Positions 48,151 through 62,030 of a stretch of 64,000 nucleotides of DNA are shown here, piece after piece (position 1 is the stretch's first letter; the number at the start of each line of letters is the position of its first letter). The stretch comes from Prostheceraeus crozeri (Eukaryota > Platyhelminthes > Polycladida > Euryleptidae): positions 496,001 to 560,000 of the forward strand of contig CAJQUW010008680.1 of the NCBI GenBank assembly GCA_907163375.1, in the 5' to 3' direction. Below the pieces are notes generated by a model, which searched no databases, had not been told where the DNA came from, and saw only the letters and a list, made by a program, of their open reading frames with translations. The position numbers were made by a program, and so were the translations under genes.

Positions 48151-50149
48151 TTTTTTTTCAATTTTATTACTTTTTTTCAACAAATTTATTTAAATTGAAT
48201 TCACAGCAGAAATAATGCAATCGTTTGAAATACGTGCTACAATAAGCATCGCAAGTGAAAGTAAAAAAGTTCAAAAGGTCTCCTCTTGCCTCGGCGCTGA
48301 CCACCATGGCGATTTGATAATCAATCCCCCTCCCACATTACAACTTCATTAGCGAACACGTGTAGAGATAGACACATTGTAGACGTTAAAAGCCATACGG
48401 CTGGGATATATCGACACGCCACATCCTAATCACAAAATACAGTAGATACATGAAATGGTGAATACTTTCAATGCTAGTTACATGCAAATGTGATTGATAA
48501 TGACAAAAAAGAATCTGATGCACGGGCAAATATATTTAATAGAATCTGTCCACTCGATCCATAGCATTATCGCTAGCCAGCAGACTTTAAATTCTGCAAA
48601 GATTTTTTATAAACAGTGTCACATGACGTCAAACTCCAGCTGATATTATCTCTGGTTTGCCATAATGTGATGCAGCCGACGATAACATTTAATTTTTTCA
48701 GTGGCCATAAAAAAAGCGCTTTTGATGCGTTTTAACCTATGTTCTTAACATGCTCTCCACAGAAATCCCGCAAATGGGAATTTTCATTAGAAAAAAATTC
48801 ATTTCAATTCATAATTGGCCAGAAGACGGGAGATCTTGATGATTTTCGGAAAAGAAGTAAGTTATAAACTCCCCTATCAGTTTTTGGTCGTTGATATAAT
48901 TGAAAGTAAAATTTCGCATCCAGAGAGCGCCTTCGATGATCGATCTTGCAATAAATTGCGCTTATTGACAAATCGACCAACGAGGGTGCTGGACGCCGAA
49001 TATCTGTCTGAATTTTGACTTTCAATGATATCGAAGACCTAAAACCAATTGGGGAGTTTTCAACTTACTTTTTTTCGAAAATCATTCCCATTCCTGCGGC
49101 AATTCTTTCAAGTATGCTAGCTTTTATGTATAGGATAAAGACGTACTCGTGCTCTTAGTGTAGATGTGATGAAATAATAACAGGTCGGGTCTCCGGAAAG
49201 TGTTTTTGAAAGCGCGACCGAACTTTAAGATAATTTTTCTTGACGTCCCCTCAAATATGGTGTCATTTCTTTCATATTTCATCCATAATCTTCTTCTCTA
49301 AGAACCAAGAATTGACTTCAAATAATTTCTTCAAAAGACTTGTTCTTAATTTATTGGCGAGCTTTCGGATGATAACTTCACCCGTCCTCTGGCAAGTACA
49401 AGTAAAGAGTGATGAAACTCAACAGCATGATTCCTCCATTTTGTATTGATCACGTCCATCGAATACTATACTGTCATTAGACGTTGAAGGTTATAGGATG
49501 TGAATATCTATGGCACACACGCATAATCTTCTTCTCATGGATGATACAATTTAAAAAGATTTGAAGACCATAGCTTTCTTCAAAAACAAGTAATGCAAAA
49601 CTGCCTCTGTGGGACATGACATACAAATTTTCAGTGACAATTTCATAAGTATGACAGGATTATGTCTGTTGGCGGGATAAGCTATAATTACGGTTTGAAA
49701 GAGAAACACGCGTTTTCATATTTCGAATTATGAATACACATACTGCATTTATCAAAAAATGCATTTAGCTCGTTGCTACGGTTTGAGAATATGAACACTC
49801 CTGCTGAAATTCTGAACACGAAAACATATTTAGTTCATCTTCAAATATGATAATTGATTATTCAAGTATAATTTACAACAGCATTCAAATTGATAATTTT
49901 ACTTTAAATGATGCTAGTTGCGTGCCGGCCTCACCCAGCAAAAACCCAAAAAATAAAACTGCATAGGGCCGAAACTGGGTCCGGTTTCCACTCTTGTTGG
50001 GACCATCACACACCTGTTGAATAGGCTGCTTTAGTACCCCTGCTAATTTTTTCAGAATTTATTTGACCTACTTCTCTACCATTTCAAAAGTCACCAGATA
50101 ATCAAACGAATGCTAACTTTATGCAAGCTTCAAAGATGAGAGTAAAATC
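48151..50149. other. Intergenic stretch, no gene seen
   Basis: A local imperfect inverted repeat around 48850-49080 (AGTAAGTT-ATAAACTCCCC versus GGGGAGTTTTCAACTTACTT) is the only structure noted. No coding sequence is supported. Confidence 0.4.
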
Positions 50150-50247
50150 AGCCCTCCCACTGCCATTACCTTTTCTATCTGTTTTCTAAACTCTCCATAG
50201 TTTAAGTTGCATCAATGTGAAAGTCAACGAGGATAGTACTTCACTCG

Positions 50248-50280
<33 letters not shown>

Positions 50281-50963
50281 ACCCGAACTATCACAGACAG
50301 CACTCGACTTCGGTCGCTGCACCGGTCGCCAGGCAACCATTCTCCCAGCTGTGGTACAATACATACATACGCACACAGTGAACCGATTTCCACGTCATCG
50401 GTATCCACTCGGTAAACGCCCCTCCCTTGGAATAACTCTGTCAAACATCTATTCACAGTCCTGGCATGGTTGGTCCGCTCTGCCTCACTGCGTCGATAGG
50501 CCTCCCTGACTCCCCAAACTGGTTAGAGGTCGCATCGACGTAGTCAGGCCTTAATCCTCGTCACCACACTGTTATTGTGGTGCAGGGCACGCAGAGAGGG
50601 ATGGAGGGAGAGACAAACATCACGGTGTGCGCACACATTTCGTCATGAAGTGCTAAGCGAACTCGCTCGCTCTGATACGGCAACGCACCCTTGTGGCTCC
50701 ATTATGCATCTGCATTCGCTCCAATGCGGCAGGTATTCAGGCCTCCCCGTGTGTGTATGATGTGAGTGCCGTGCGTGTGTGCAACTGCGTCATACGATAG
50801 TCGAGCCCAGTACAATAGAGCATCAGAGGAGCCTATTCTATTATTCTACCGTGATCCGCCAGGCGGAACATCAGAATTACCCGGTCTCTGTCACGCTGCT
50901 CTGCGAGTGACGTACTCTTGAGGATAATAGCAGAGAAGCGACGCACCTCCTCACTCTGTCGTC
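50150..50963 (+). promoter_or_regulatory. Putative promoter and 5' leader of the zinc-finger gene
   Basis: A GC-richer segment with frequent CpG lies immediately upstream of the inferred first coding exon. It contains a CT microsatellite (50249-50280), the reverse of a GAGA-type tract common near animal promoters. No TATA box was identified and the transcription start cannot be placed. An in-frame TAG at 50928-50930 separates any upstream frame from the start codon. Confidence 0.45.
50249..50280. repeat. CT microsatellite
   Basis: CT dinucleotide run with one TG interruption, in the putative promoter of the zinc-finger gene. Confidence 0.95.
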
Positions 50964-53900
50964 ATGAGGCCTGCTGCTCAGTCGAGTGCTGTGGAGAACG
51001 GAGTAGAGGTAAGTCCTGGCCGGAAGTGAACAGATATCATTTACGTTAAAATACAGTTGTGAAAGGAGACCGACAGAACGCGGGGCGGAGATCAGAGATC
51101 AATTTCAATTTCTTCATCAGGAGGTCTGTTAAGTAAATAATCTCATCAGTTGCTGATAATTTAGTTGGATTCTTAAATCCTAAAATACATTATTCAAACT
51201 ATTTAACTTTGAATATCTTGTTGTTTTCCACCCTCCTACATTCTTCATAAGGAAGTCAAAAGTGAACTATGAGTGATGTCGGTCAGCATGTGCGAATGGG
51301 TCACATGTGAAGCGGACCATGAATTCCATGGGTCATAGTTCTATAAAGCTACTTATTTTAAATTGCAATAACACATTTTCAAAATTCACTATATTGATAT
51401 AATGACACTATCGAAGCAAAAACACTTCTGAATAGGATTCTTTGGTAAACAGAATATCTTTTGTGAATTAACCTACATGATATCGAAGTCAAATACTTAA
51501 TGCAAATTGATTTCTCTCTCACACACATAAATTACTCAACTGCCAAGGCATTGTACATGTAATTAATGATCGGCATGATTTCTGATGTGAATGATTATGC
51601 ATTTTACTCCTTTCTATAAAATGTTACTTTGAATTTGGATGGCTATGGAAAGTTCTCAACTTTAGCAATTTCTTAAAATGATGAAGCTTAAGAAATTCAT
51701 TTGAAGACTTATATGTCCGTGTTTATCTAAGCCTACTGACAATGCTTGATATTATTGTAATGCTGAATTAAAATTTTGAATTTAAGCGAAATGAAATAGG
51801 AAACCACGATTGCTCAATTGTGTTCTAAGTATACAACACAATTGCAAATTGATTGAATTGACTCACATAAATCTTGGAATCAATTTTCAAGGATTAAAAG
51901 AGCCAAGTGTGTATAATTGTTAAGTAATCGGAGTGAATGGTATCAACCTTTTCGTTAACTTGTATATACGGCCTCTAGTTAAATGATTCAGAACTATCGA
52001 GTTAGAAAAACAATGTGCTTCAGAGATTACCAGTGAACCTATACATGAGAATTTGAACGAATTATATGAATCAATCTATTGATATATTAAAATATAGGCT
52101 CTCGATGTACCGATGCGAATGTTTTTTACTGAGCTATCCAAGATCGACATACTTTTTTCAATGCGTTCTCGAATACAATCGCACTTAGCATTTCAAATAG
52201 AATAAGTAATTAAAAATTGTATTATTAGTTAATTACTTAAACGATCATTAACTTTTAATAGCTGAGATGTTTAGAAATTTCTTTATAAACACCATCCATT
52301 TATGATTAAGCTTTACTTCATTTCTATTAATAATTTGTTGCTATAATATTTGCTTCGACTTTGAAGTTGTTCTTAATACGCCAGCATATAGGGAAGGCTT
52401 CTGTTGTTAAATGCTTCTTCTTGGTTTACCTGCACTATTACTAGGTAGTCTGACGATGAACTGTGAGTGTAGATCGAAGATATGTCATTAGTTTTTAGAT
52501 AGTTTTTTAGAGATTTAGAGAGTTTTTAGTTGAAAAAACCCAGCAGAATCAGTTCTTCCCCAAAATAAACTCAAAACATCAAACCAAAGCATGTTTTAGA
52601 AGTATGAAAACAATGGCATATTTTAGTCATAGTACAAAATATATTTACAATAATTGAATCTGGAATATCTGATGTACGCATATCAGCTCAGCACTTGAGG
52701 ACTACAGCATGTAGTTTTTTTTACTGCAATTATGACGACAAACTGGCCATTGGAAAGCAAGATAAAATTTTATATTTATAGATCTATAGTAAACTTTTTG
52801 GAGGTTATGCTCAACTGAAAAATGTTTTCTCACTTTTTGCAAATGATGAAATAAACTCGGGAAATCTTGTTTTTACTCACAAGACCGATACGAGACAATC
52901 TTACCTAATTGTATGTGCTGATTCATTAATAATAAGTCTTCTCAGACATATTTTTGACTACTGCGTCTACGCCGTAAACGTTCAAACAGAAGCAAAGTTC
53001 AGACGAAAAAGCTCGCTATAGGCTTTCATCACGGATGCAGTTAAATATGTTCACAATTTTTATCATTGTATGGTACAAATGCAAACATTTTTGAATATTT
53101 ACAAATTAAAAATCTCTTGAAAACGGTAGCACTACGCTGCATAATTTATAGGATAGAAAAATATAGCGTTAATTAATGGATGAAGATGTCATCAGTAAGC
53201 TGGTCACCACGAAACTATTTTACTTTCTGGGGTACTACATTGCTACGATGCAGTTAAATATTCTACTTATAAAAATTCAAGTAACGTGAAAAGTTTGCTA
53301 TTTCTTACAAGTGAATAGGAATTTATCTTGCATGTCTATCGAATGTGCTCTTGAAACCGAAAAAACCGTCTTCTACACGCATCTTACAGAGAAATAATAA
53401 TCTCATGTATTGATAAACGCAAGAGATCGTCGAAATACTATAAACTTTAACAAAGAAGATGTTCAGAACTCTGTTCCAATTGCGTGTTTATATAAAAGAA
53501 ATAGACAATGATCATGTAGCCGCTGTTAGGCGATAATAAGACAGCCACGATTGTACAGAAACCTCAACCATTCTTCGTGATGAAGCACATACAAATAATG
53601 TACGGGAGGCGGATAAGGTTCACGTGAAAAGGCTGAGTAAGCATCGTTAAATGCAATTAATACAGGACTTCTATAAAATTGCTTCATATCAAATACTTGA
53701 CAAAAAAATTGACGCGGTTGATTCATTTCGCAAAAAACTGCAAAATTAGTGGAAAAAATCAGAGATACGCCCTTTGATCCACCTTCGAAATCAATATATC
53801 ATTCTCAGTCCCTCAAAATAACTCACAGTTTATCTTTGTTTGGATTCGCATCAATGTTGTGTAAGAATATTGAGATGTGTTTAATAGGCTCAGGTTGACT

Positions 53901-56900
53901 GTGCAGTGATGTCATGTCTGGTGAAGGCCCACACGATGAGCGTGTAATAAGGCCCAGATTTCATACTCTTTAAATCCTTTGTGTGTTTGTACTGCACTTC
54001 GAAGCAGGAAATAATGTGCGTTGATGACAAATTCTATTGATCAGGCATATTTTTTATTTATTTCTATTATTTCCAAACCCTAGACACACAAAGCATTGCA
54101 AGAAACACAGAAACGTTTCCGAAGGCAGGCTTACACGAGAATTTAACAATCAGGTCAGATTAACTGCAAAGTGCGTTCTTGGAAGCAGTTCCATTAAAGA
54201 AAACAAAGCTAATCATGTAGTATTTGTCATGTTGCCAAAGTTATATTGCCAAAGTTATAAATGACGATAGCTGATGTTAGACATTGGCATACAACAATGC
54301 ACCATATCGAGCACGAAGAATGGATTCTGAAGAGTGAGTAAGGTCTACGGATATTGATATGAATTTCAAGTTGCATGTCCTGAATACAATTGTTTGTTAG
54401 TGTTTAAAACTATAGTAGATACACCTACGTATCTATATCGTATTTTTAGATATGATGTCGAATTTTAGTTGTGACTTCAAGTTCTTCGCGATAACTCGTG
54501 AAGTGATAATGACTTAGGATACATCCTCTGCTAAACTACACTTAACTTAAAAAGTTGTAGTAGGGTTGGTGGACGTGTGAAATTATAAATACCAACCGAT
54601 GAGACGAAGAGTGAAAACAATGTACACACTACTAACGACAATGCGTCGAACAGATGAAGTGCTGACATGAAGAACACTGACATCAAAGCAGTGACTAATA
54701 TCACCACACCTCGATTTATCGTCTCCAAAATCGCTGGTCTGAGTTTCATAAATTTTGGTAAGCGCATTGAAAACATTCCCACCTACATGTACTTGATGCT
54801 CTGTGACAACTTATTCACTATCACGGGCTTTAGAAAATTTTGAAAATGTTGGGGGGAGGGAGGGAGGTAGCCAATAAGTAGGCCTAGGACAATGTCAGAT
54901 TAAGTAACATTGATAATGATCTGCATTGTTGCTGTATCTGACTTCTCAAATGCTAAAAACTGTGGGTTCCCAAGAGCCAAACAGCTTCTCTCTACACTAT
55001 TAAATGACCCATCTCCAAACTTAGCGCCGACATTGTTCTTCGGATCAGTCACAATGGTGATAGAGCATTTGACGTCAATAGGATCGGTCATTGCTGACTA
55101 ATGTGACATTTTACAGAGGCATGATATTTAAAATGCGTAGCAAACTGAAGAGCTAGCGACGATGGATAAGCATGATGAGTTAGGCAATTTCTAAAGACGA
55201 CTGTTGTCTTGAAATATCAAATCTCAGGCTAATTAATAAATTTAGCCGAGTCATCTCCTCTCAACTTAAAATCATTTAATAATTTCAGCATCAACTGAAA
55301 TGCCAGCTGAGATACTTGCTGAGATGCCGAATAATGCTGCTCATTATAAAAGTTGATTACATGTCCTATGGTGTTTATATCTCTATGGTTTACATTACTT
55401 GAACAAGAGAACCAGTGAATGCGATTATTAATAGGGCACAAAGCGAAAGATTAGACTATATTGTGAGCATTCTGAGTATTTTGATTTGTGCATTGCTAGT
55501 TTGAATCAATCAATGGACTGACTCATATCATTACATTGTTCATTTATGAAATTTCGCACTCTTTAACGTATCTAAAAGGTTACTTATCACTGAAAAGGCA
55601 ACATTCTTACTTTTCACCTGTAGATGGTCACGGTGCCATTAGAATAAAATTTAAACACAGTAAAAATACGTGATTAATTTGAACTTGTGTTGTTCTTTAG
55701 CAAAATTGCTTGAAGCATGTCAAAAAACCGGCAAATTTAATTATCATAGCTCAATAGATAATTTCAGCGCCACTTTCTCTTGCCTGCTCTTACTCCAAAG
55801 TCAAACACTATGGATATTGATACTGATGCTTGATGCTTACTCAAATTATTGGTCTTCAGGAATTTGTGTCAAAAAGAATTTTGAGAGATATAGGTTAAAT
55901 TAATGAAATTTACATATCCTTGCTCCTGTTAGAAGTGGGAACATTAAATTCCGAGTGAACTTGATGAATTGCATTACCTGAGATGGGTAGCCGATCTGAG
56001 GAAGTGAGCCACCATTGGGTCACACCTTGGCGGTGGTGGACCACCTTCCAGTATCTACGGCATCACTCCTGAGTCAGAATTTGACTCACAAAAGAACCAA
56101 TTTGCTGCTTGAATAAAAATTGGTGCTTGAAATTAATTATCACAAAAGGACACTCAATTTTGAATGTTAGGAAGACGTGCAAAACATTACAAAGTATTAC
56201 AGAAAATATTTATTTACCATTATGCACAGCTTACAGATTATGAATATAATTATATATCACTCTCGATGGTTTTGGAGGTCATAGAAATGATTGAAATGAG
56301 TTTGAAATGCATTTCTGCTCTGCATTTGAGGGCATTTAATGCACCATTTCATGCCCGTCAATTCCACATGACAGTCTTCGGCCGCTGTCACACAGAATAA
56401 GGCGTCTTCCATCTTCCATGTCCCTTGCCTTTTTGCGCATTCTTCATAAGGCGTCTTCCATAAGGCGTGATGAGGCGATTTTCATCTGTCGTCTTCCGCC
56501 TTCCATCTTCCACCTACCGCAGTCAATACGGTCAGCGCTATTTTTCACTATTTACCGTTTCTATGACTACTGTCTTGATCCTCGTCCTCGTTCGACAGTG
56601 TGAACAAAGGCTGTTTTCTGATTGCTTCTCTTCGCAAATGACAGCTTCATAAATCTTCCCTCAGACGTCACTTCACGTTGTTCTATTTTCAGAACAGTCT
56701 CGCGGCTGATGCTTGACAGCTGATTCAAATGAGTTTCATCAGCCGCATAATTTCATGCTTTATGTCGGATGGACGACGCCTTATGACTTTTCCTGTGTGA
56801 CAGCATGACGGAAGATGGAAGATGACTTGTGGCTGATGACGTTTTCTGTATGATGGGTTGTATTCTTTTCTACATGCAATTAAAGGTAAATCCCAGATGG

Positions 56901-59402
56901 AAGACGCCTTTTTCTGTGTGACAGCAGCCTTACCGTGCGAGATATAGACATTAATCGTCGTCCGTCAATCCCGCTTGAGAATCCATCAATGAATGAATTT
57001 GTGGATGGATAATTCAAATCATTTTAGATAGAAATCCGATATTCTAATCTATCCAGATTGCGAAATTTCTACCCTAATAATCAATGATATGATGCTACTT
57101 TAATCTAAAGATAGCACAGAACAATGATTTTGCTCTTTTCGGAATATTGATTGTCACTCACGAAAAACTTGTCAACAATTCTGAAGGCAACGGGTTGAAT
57201 TGTTAAATTGCGAAATGTGATAAACAAACATCAACGATCGATGTCGCATTAACTTTCTAAGTCCACCAGTGAACAGTATGCACCAATGCAATGCTGAAAA
57301 ATACTCTTTCCTCATGTCTAATTCATTGTTATACTCACATGTTTTCTTGGTTCGCAGACTTGCAAATAGACCCGAATTTTGTTATCCGACTAAGGTCTGT
57401 CTATAAAATGCACGATTCTGCCCGTTCTATTGGCGATATGCAGTCCCGTCGCGACCGCTTACATCTGATGTCACATGATTAGATTGATTATAAATGGTCC
57501 GCGTTCTATGAGCAGCTCGGTTATTTCAAACTTTCTTAGGTGAAAAATTGTTAATTACCAGATGTCTGAGAATGTATGTATAGCTAACTTCAGCAATTTT
57601 AGCGCTAAATTCCTTGGTAGCCGTAGAAGCTGCGCTTCGTCCTATACTAACTCATCAGAAAAGCTTGAAATGGTCCAAACAAGCTTATTGCAACTGGAAT
57701 CCATATCCCCTCATTTCATGAACAATTTCAGCAATCTGTATTCTGAATTATATTGATATTAATTATTGATGAAGTGTTTCACCGATTAGTATTCATTTCA
57801 ATCTAATTCTCCCTATTAATTTTTCAGACTCCTATGGATATCGAATTGCAACAGAAAGTTATCGAAGGAATCAAGAATCAATTCGGTCATTTAGTCACCC
57901 GCATCGAAGGATTCCTCGCAGTACAGATTGGGAGCAGTGGAACTCCTCTAAATATCCACATATCATATAAAGACATGGTCAATGGTATTTCTGTCACAAA
58001 AGTCTCCACATCTTCCAACTCGTCTTCTGCAGCTTCCAAGGCTGTTGAAAACTCTGTGATAAACAGTGCTCCAGTTACATCCTCCTTGTTTACTTCCTCT
58101 TCGCGCAGGAACAGAAGGAAGGCTTATCAACCCGTGAAATGTGAAGAAATTTCTTCTCCTCCTCCACCCCCACCTGCACATTCCTCTAGCCACGCTACTC
58201 TCCTCCCTCGATCTCTTGCTCCCCCTACATCCACTTCGTCTTCATCTACAATGGCCGATGACTTCTCTCAGAATCGTTCAGCTGCAATGACCAACAACCA
58301 CCTATCTGTTGAAACTGAACCGATGGGTCCTTTGAACGCAGACATCATCCAAGCCAGTATGAATCAAGTGCTGCATAATTCCCTCCCGGTGTTTCCTATG
58401 AATCAGTTTCCGACTGATATTCATTTGCCAATGTCCATTGTGAACACCGTGATCCCAGTGCCCCAAATGCTGAACGATGGATCAATGGGATTCGCTAATC
58501 AACTGGGTTCTAATGGCAGCAATAAGATGCGACTGAGCAAAACGACTGAACAACGGAAAATCAAACCGAAGCCGATTTCTCTTCAAGGTCAAAACGCAGG
58601 ATTTGGAAATCCCTATCCTAAACCGCCGACCAGTACGACGAAGCGAAATCCGAACAAGGAATTTGCGTGCAATCAATGCACAGAACGCTTCAAGTCCCTG
58701 AATTTGCTGACAGAGCACACAACTCTTGTTCATCTTTGTTTCCGATGTACCACGTGCAATTCAAAGTTCACGCAGCGCTCCAATCTTCAGCGACATTCTC
58801 TGAAACATCTCGGGTTCAAGCCTTTTAAATGCTCAATTTGTCTCAAAGAGTACTATCGCAAAGATCACCTAGTCCGCCATATTGAAGTTTCTCACCCCGG
58901 CAGTGAGCCGAAATCGAGTATTCTCAACGTTATGCCGTCCGCTGACTGTCTGCGCATCCTAGAGGAAACCCAAGCTCAAGCACTCCAAGAGAAATTAGCT
59001 AAGGAAGCAGAGATCGAGAGAGCATCTGCCCCTGAGACTCCAGTATCGAACAAATCAATAGAGCCGTCTTCGTCGGTTGCATCGCCTGCTGTGTCCGACA
59101 CTGTTGTGGTCAACGCAGACCGAAATCAACCGACTGATTTAAGTCGTAGAACCGATGAAGAGGCTACAGAAGATGATGAAGAAGACCTCCCCCTGTACGG
59201 GATGGAAATTGTCCAAGATTTGATGGGAGATGAAGATGATATAGAAGAAGATATGGAAGATGAATTAGATCTTGAAATGGACTTGTCAGATGAAACCCCG
59301 GATGATAGCAGTTGTTTGACATCATCCAACGGTAGACAGGCATCTGTAAACAGCGAAAATTCCATGATCCGTCTTCCGAATCCTGCCACTGAATCATCAT
59401 AG
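50964..59402 (+). CDS. C2H2 zinc-finger transcription factor with CtBP-type motif (two coding exons)
   Basis: Likely a nuclear DNA-binding repressor of about 539 residues. Exon 1 is 50964-51008 (MRPAAQSSAVENGVE), ending at GAG|GTAAGT; exon 2 is 57828-59402 after TTTTTCAG. Both junctions are phase 0, so TP-MDIELQQK follows in frame. Numbered from the exon-2 Met (57834), three fingers are visible: C279/C282/H295/H300, C305/C308/H321/H325 and C333/C336/H349/H354 (YYRKDHLVRH in the last). The region before them is Ser/Pro-rich and low in order. PTDLS at 433-437 matches the PxDLS motif that recruits CtBP. An acidic tract (EEATEDDEEDL onward) precedes the end. An in-frame stop 33 bp upstream supports the start, though translation from 57834 is possible. 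I do not recognise the orthologue. The exon-1 link rests on splice sites and phase only. Confidence 0.8.
51009..57827 (+). other. Inferred 6.8-kb intron of the zinc-finger gene
   Basis: It begins GTAAGT and ends AATTTTTCAG. AT-rich; it holds a PIF/Harbinger-like MITE (56380-56929). Short open frames inside (for example 54531-54782 minus, hydrophobic) are not recognisable. Additional exons cannot be excluded. Confidence 0.6.
56380..56929. mobile_element. PIF/Harbinger-like MITE, 550 bp
   Basis: Ends GGCCGCTGTCACACAGAATA and, reverse-complemented, GGCTGCTGTCACACAGAAAA match over about 36 bp, through AAGGCGTCTTCCATCT. Flanking triplets are TTC and TTA, compatible with one decayed copy of a TTA duplication as in PIF/Harbinger. 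Inside, AGGCGTCTTCCAT-type words recur. There is no coding capacity. Confidence 0.65.
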
Positions 59403-59780
59403 CACTTCTCATGGACCTATCCTCAACAACATTCCATCTGTTGACATGTCAGCAAGGAGAACATATCAAGTCTTCCCCTACATAGGAATGTAAATCCGAC
59501 GCTCTATTGAACAATATTCAATCAAGAAGGACGCAAATCCGCATTTGTAAGCGTCTGGAAAGACGATCAAACTTTCTTTTCTCTTTCTCTTCTGTCATTT
59601 TTCACGAGAATGCCTTTGATTTTACACAATAGTCATTTTTGCACAATATGCTTCCATAGTCAGTTAACAGATCTTTGGGTCTGGTGTATACGGGCACTTA
59701 AAACCGTACATGTATTATTATTATCTTTGTTATCATTATCATCTTTCAATGTTTTGAATAAACAAATACACACGTTTGAT
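59403..59780 (+). terminator. 3' untranslated region and polyadenylation signal
   Basis: AATAAA at 59757-59762 lies about 355 bp after the zinc-finger stop codon and is the first canonical signal on this strand. TTATTATTATCTTTGTTATC-type U-rich sequence precedes it. Confidence 0.55.
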
Positions 59781-62030
59781 TTTGGAGAAGTATTTTTCAC
59801 CTGATGGAATGGCTTTGAAATGCTACGTGCTATAGAAATGTCTCCGATATCATAATACCATTTCAGTCGCGGCTGATTAGTAAAAGTAAGGTCTCACAAG
59901 GCATATGCAATGTGTATTGAATTACGAAAGGAAAGTGCCGCAGTGCTTCTAGAATCATAAAGTAAACAAAAAGTACAGTTCATCTTACTTATTTAATTTG
60001 ACAAGAGTGCTTAATTAACACGAGGAGAAACACTATTAATTAAGCTGATTGCCATTTGAATCATGTAAGAAAATAATCGTATGTCAAATTTTTGAAGATA
60101 TACTTCAACTCAAGCATCATGTGATCTTGAATATACAGCCTACCACGTTTTATTAAGAATGACTGCGAAGACGGAAGCGATCATGTCGACAAGAAAATGG
60201 AAGAGAACCATCGTAAACTGGTCAAAGAGTGCGACTTTCTCTACAACAGCCTCCGAAGTACAAAGAACACAAATATCATGACTTGCGAGTACAACACAAA
60301 TTGGTGGTGGAGACGGAAGAAAGAACTGCTTACGGTAGACACTCAATGAGAGTGCAAAGACTTTGTGGTCATGAACAGCGTTTAGTCGTGGGTTACAGAG
60401 TCTTAGAAGGTCATCCTGTATGATCGACCATAGAGGCCGCCGAAAGCCTGCCAAAATTTTACGTACTAATTTCGGTCCAAAGATATTTAATTGTTTAAAA
60501 GGGCTAGATGAGAAATAGATGCCTAAATTTGAACCCATTTTAGTACGGTCCTTATTGTGGCAAAAAAAGCATTACGGCAATGGGGCGAAATTGCTGTTTT
60601 TCGGCTGTGCGGTGTGCAATGCGACAAAAAGCCTTGGAAATGGCACATGATGTTAAGCATAGTTCACTGATGTTATATGATAAGTTTCAAGAATATTCGT
60701 TCAGTAGTTTCTCTAAAAAAATTGTTGAAGATGAGAGCGGTAATACAGCAATTTAATGCAGTACTATCAATTTGGAAGAATAAATATTCAGATGAAGACT
60801 GATGGGGTGTTGATGAACACTCAACTCCCTCTGTAGAATTCATAACTATTAACAAATTTAGTGAGAATCCGAATATTACACTGAGGAGTTGGATATTAAT
60901 AAGGCTCAGCCACGTCAATTACTATTTAATATGGATCTACATGTGTGTATTGCAAATAATTAACAGAGGGCAATAGGTCCAAGTGGAATCGATCATCGGA
61001 TGTCTGTCAATGTCAAAGATGTTGTCAATCTGCATTAACATGCGTAATATATGTTGCTTGTTTTTATTTGCTTGAGCTATTTTTATATCAAATTTTCTGA
61101 TAATTCATATTTTTTTTTCTGTTGTATCATGTAATTTCTTACCGCAAAATTAATTTACACGTTCTATTATTGCCAAGCTTGGCAATCGCGTCTGGCGTGG
61201 CCGGGGCGGTGCATGTGGGCACAGCAACGATATACGTGTACAACCATAGTCAGGCTTCGTACTTTTTATAAAGACACAATCTGCATGATCAAAAATGAAA
61301 ACGCGGTTCATTTTTCAGTTCAGAAAAGTCATTTGGTCATGTATTTGGTGAATTGTAAGTGAACCTCACTCTGCTTTTATCTAAGAATGAAGCAATTGGT
61401 TTTCATTTGTGCCATAGATGATTTGTGCTAATCCTATAACATGCGCACTTCAGATTTAATAATCAACTGACATAAAATAATGCAATGAAGTCTAATTGAA
61501 AGCATTGCATCATCAGGATGCTGTTATTTACAACTGCGTTTTGCAAAACATCTGAAAAATAGAACACGGGAGAAATTTTGAAAGAATTTGGACGCTGTAT
61601 TTAGACATAGGCCTATATGAAAATTTCTTGAATGCACTTTAGTTCTGTAATTACTAAAAAGAGGCAATGAAAAGGAATATTTGTTGCTCGCTTACAAATA
61701 TTTTCAAATTCATGCAATATCAGCTGATTTTCACTGGTTTCGTTGCACACAAGGTAAAAATGCGTCTATTATAAAAATGCGTCTAAAAATGCGCCCTTTA
61801 TAATATTAAATATCTTTGTTTCGGTCTGCAAAGTCGACTCTAAACAGAACCAATCCGTGGTTTTGCCTCTTTACTGCTTTCTGACCAAGCAAAAAATACG
61901 TTTAGTCCGCGCTAATTGTGCAATTCATCTGCATATCCATATCTCATATAAGCATTGAATTAGATGGCATACCTTACTAGCACACGTATATATTGATAAT
62001 ATTATTACCATGATTGTATGCTATTATATT
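59781..62030. other. Intergenic stretch, no gene seen
   Basis: A 132-codon minus-strand frame (60140-60538) has no domain I recognise and overlaps a similar plus-strand frame, so it is not called. The rest is AT-rich. Confidence 0.4.

Noticed and set aside
43694..48198. Several open frames of 340 to 897 codons read as long repeat proteins
   Set aside because: They are automatic products of a stop-free 29-bp tandem repeat. All three frames are open and the same peptides recur in each, and mutated units introduce stops freely.
50241..50760. Short frames across the CT repeat and GC-rich leader
   Set aside because: They read through the microsatellite and leader of the inferred first exon and have no domain or initiation support.
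54531..54782. 83-codon hydrophobic minus-strand frame in the zinc-finger intron
   Set aside because: AT-rich sequence commonly yields hydrophobic frames, and no homology or gene signals were recognised.
60140..60538. 132-codon minus-strand frame downstream of the zinc-finger gene
   Set aside because: No recognisable domain, and a plus-strand frame overlaps it.
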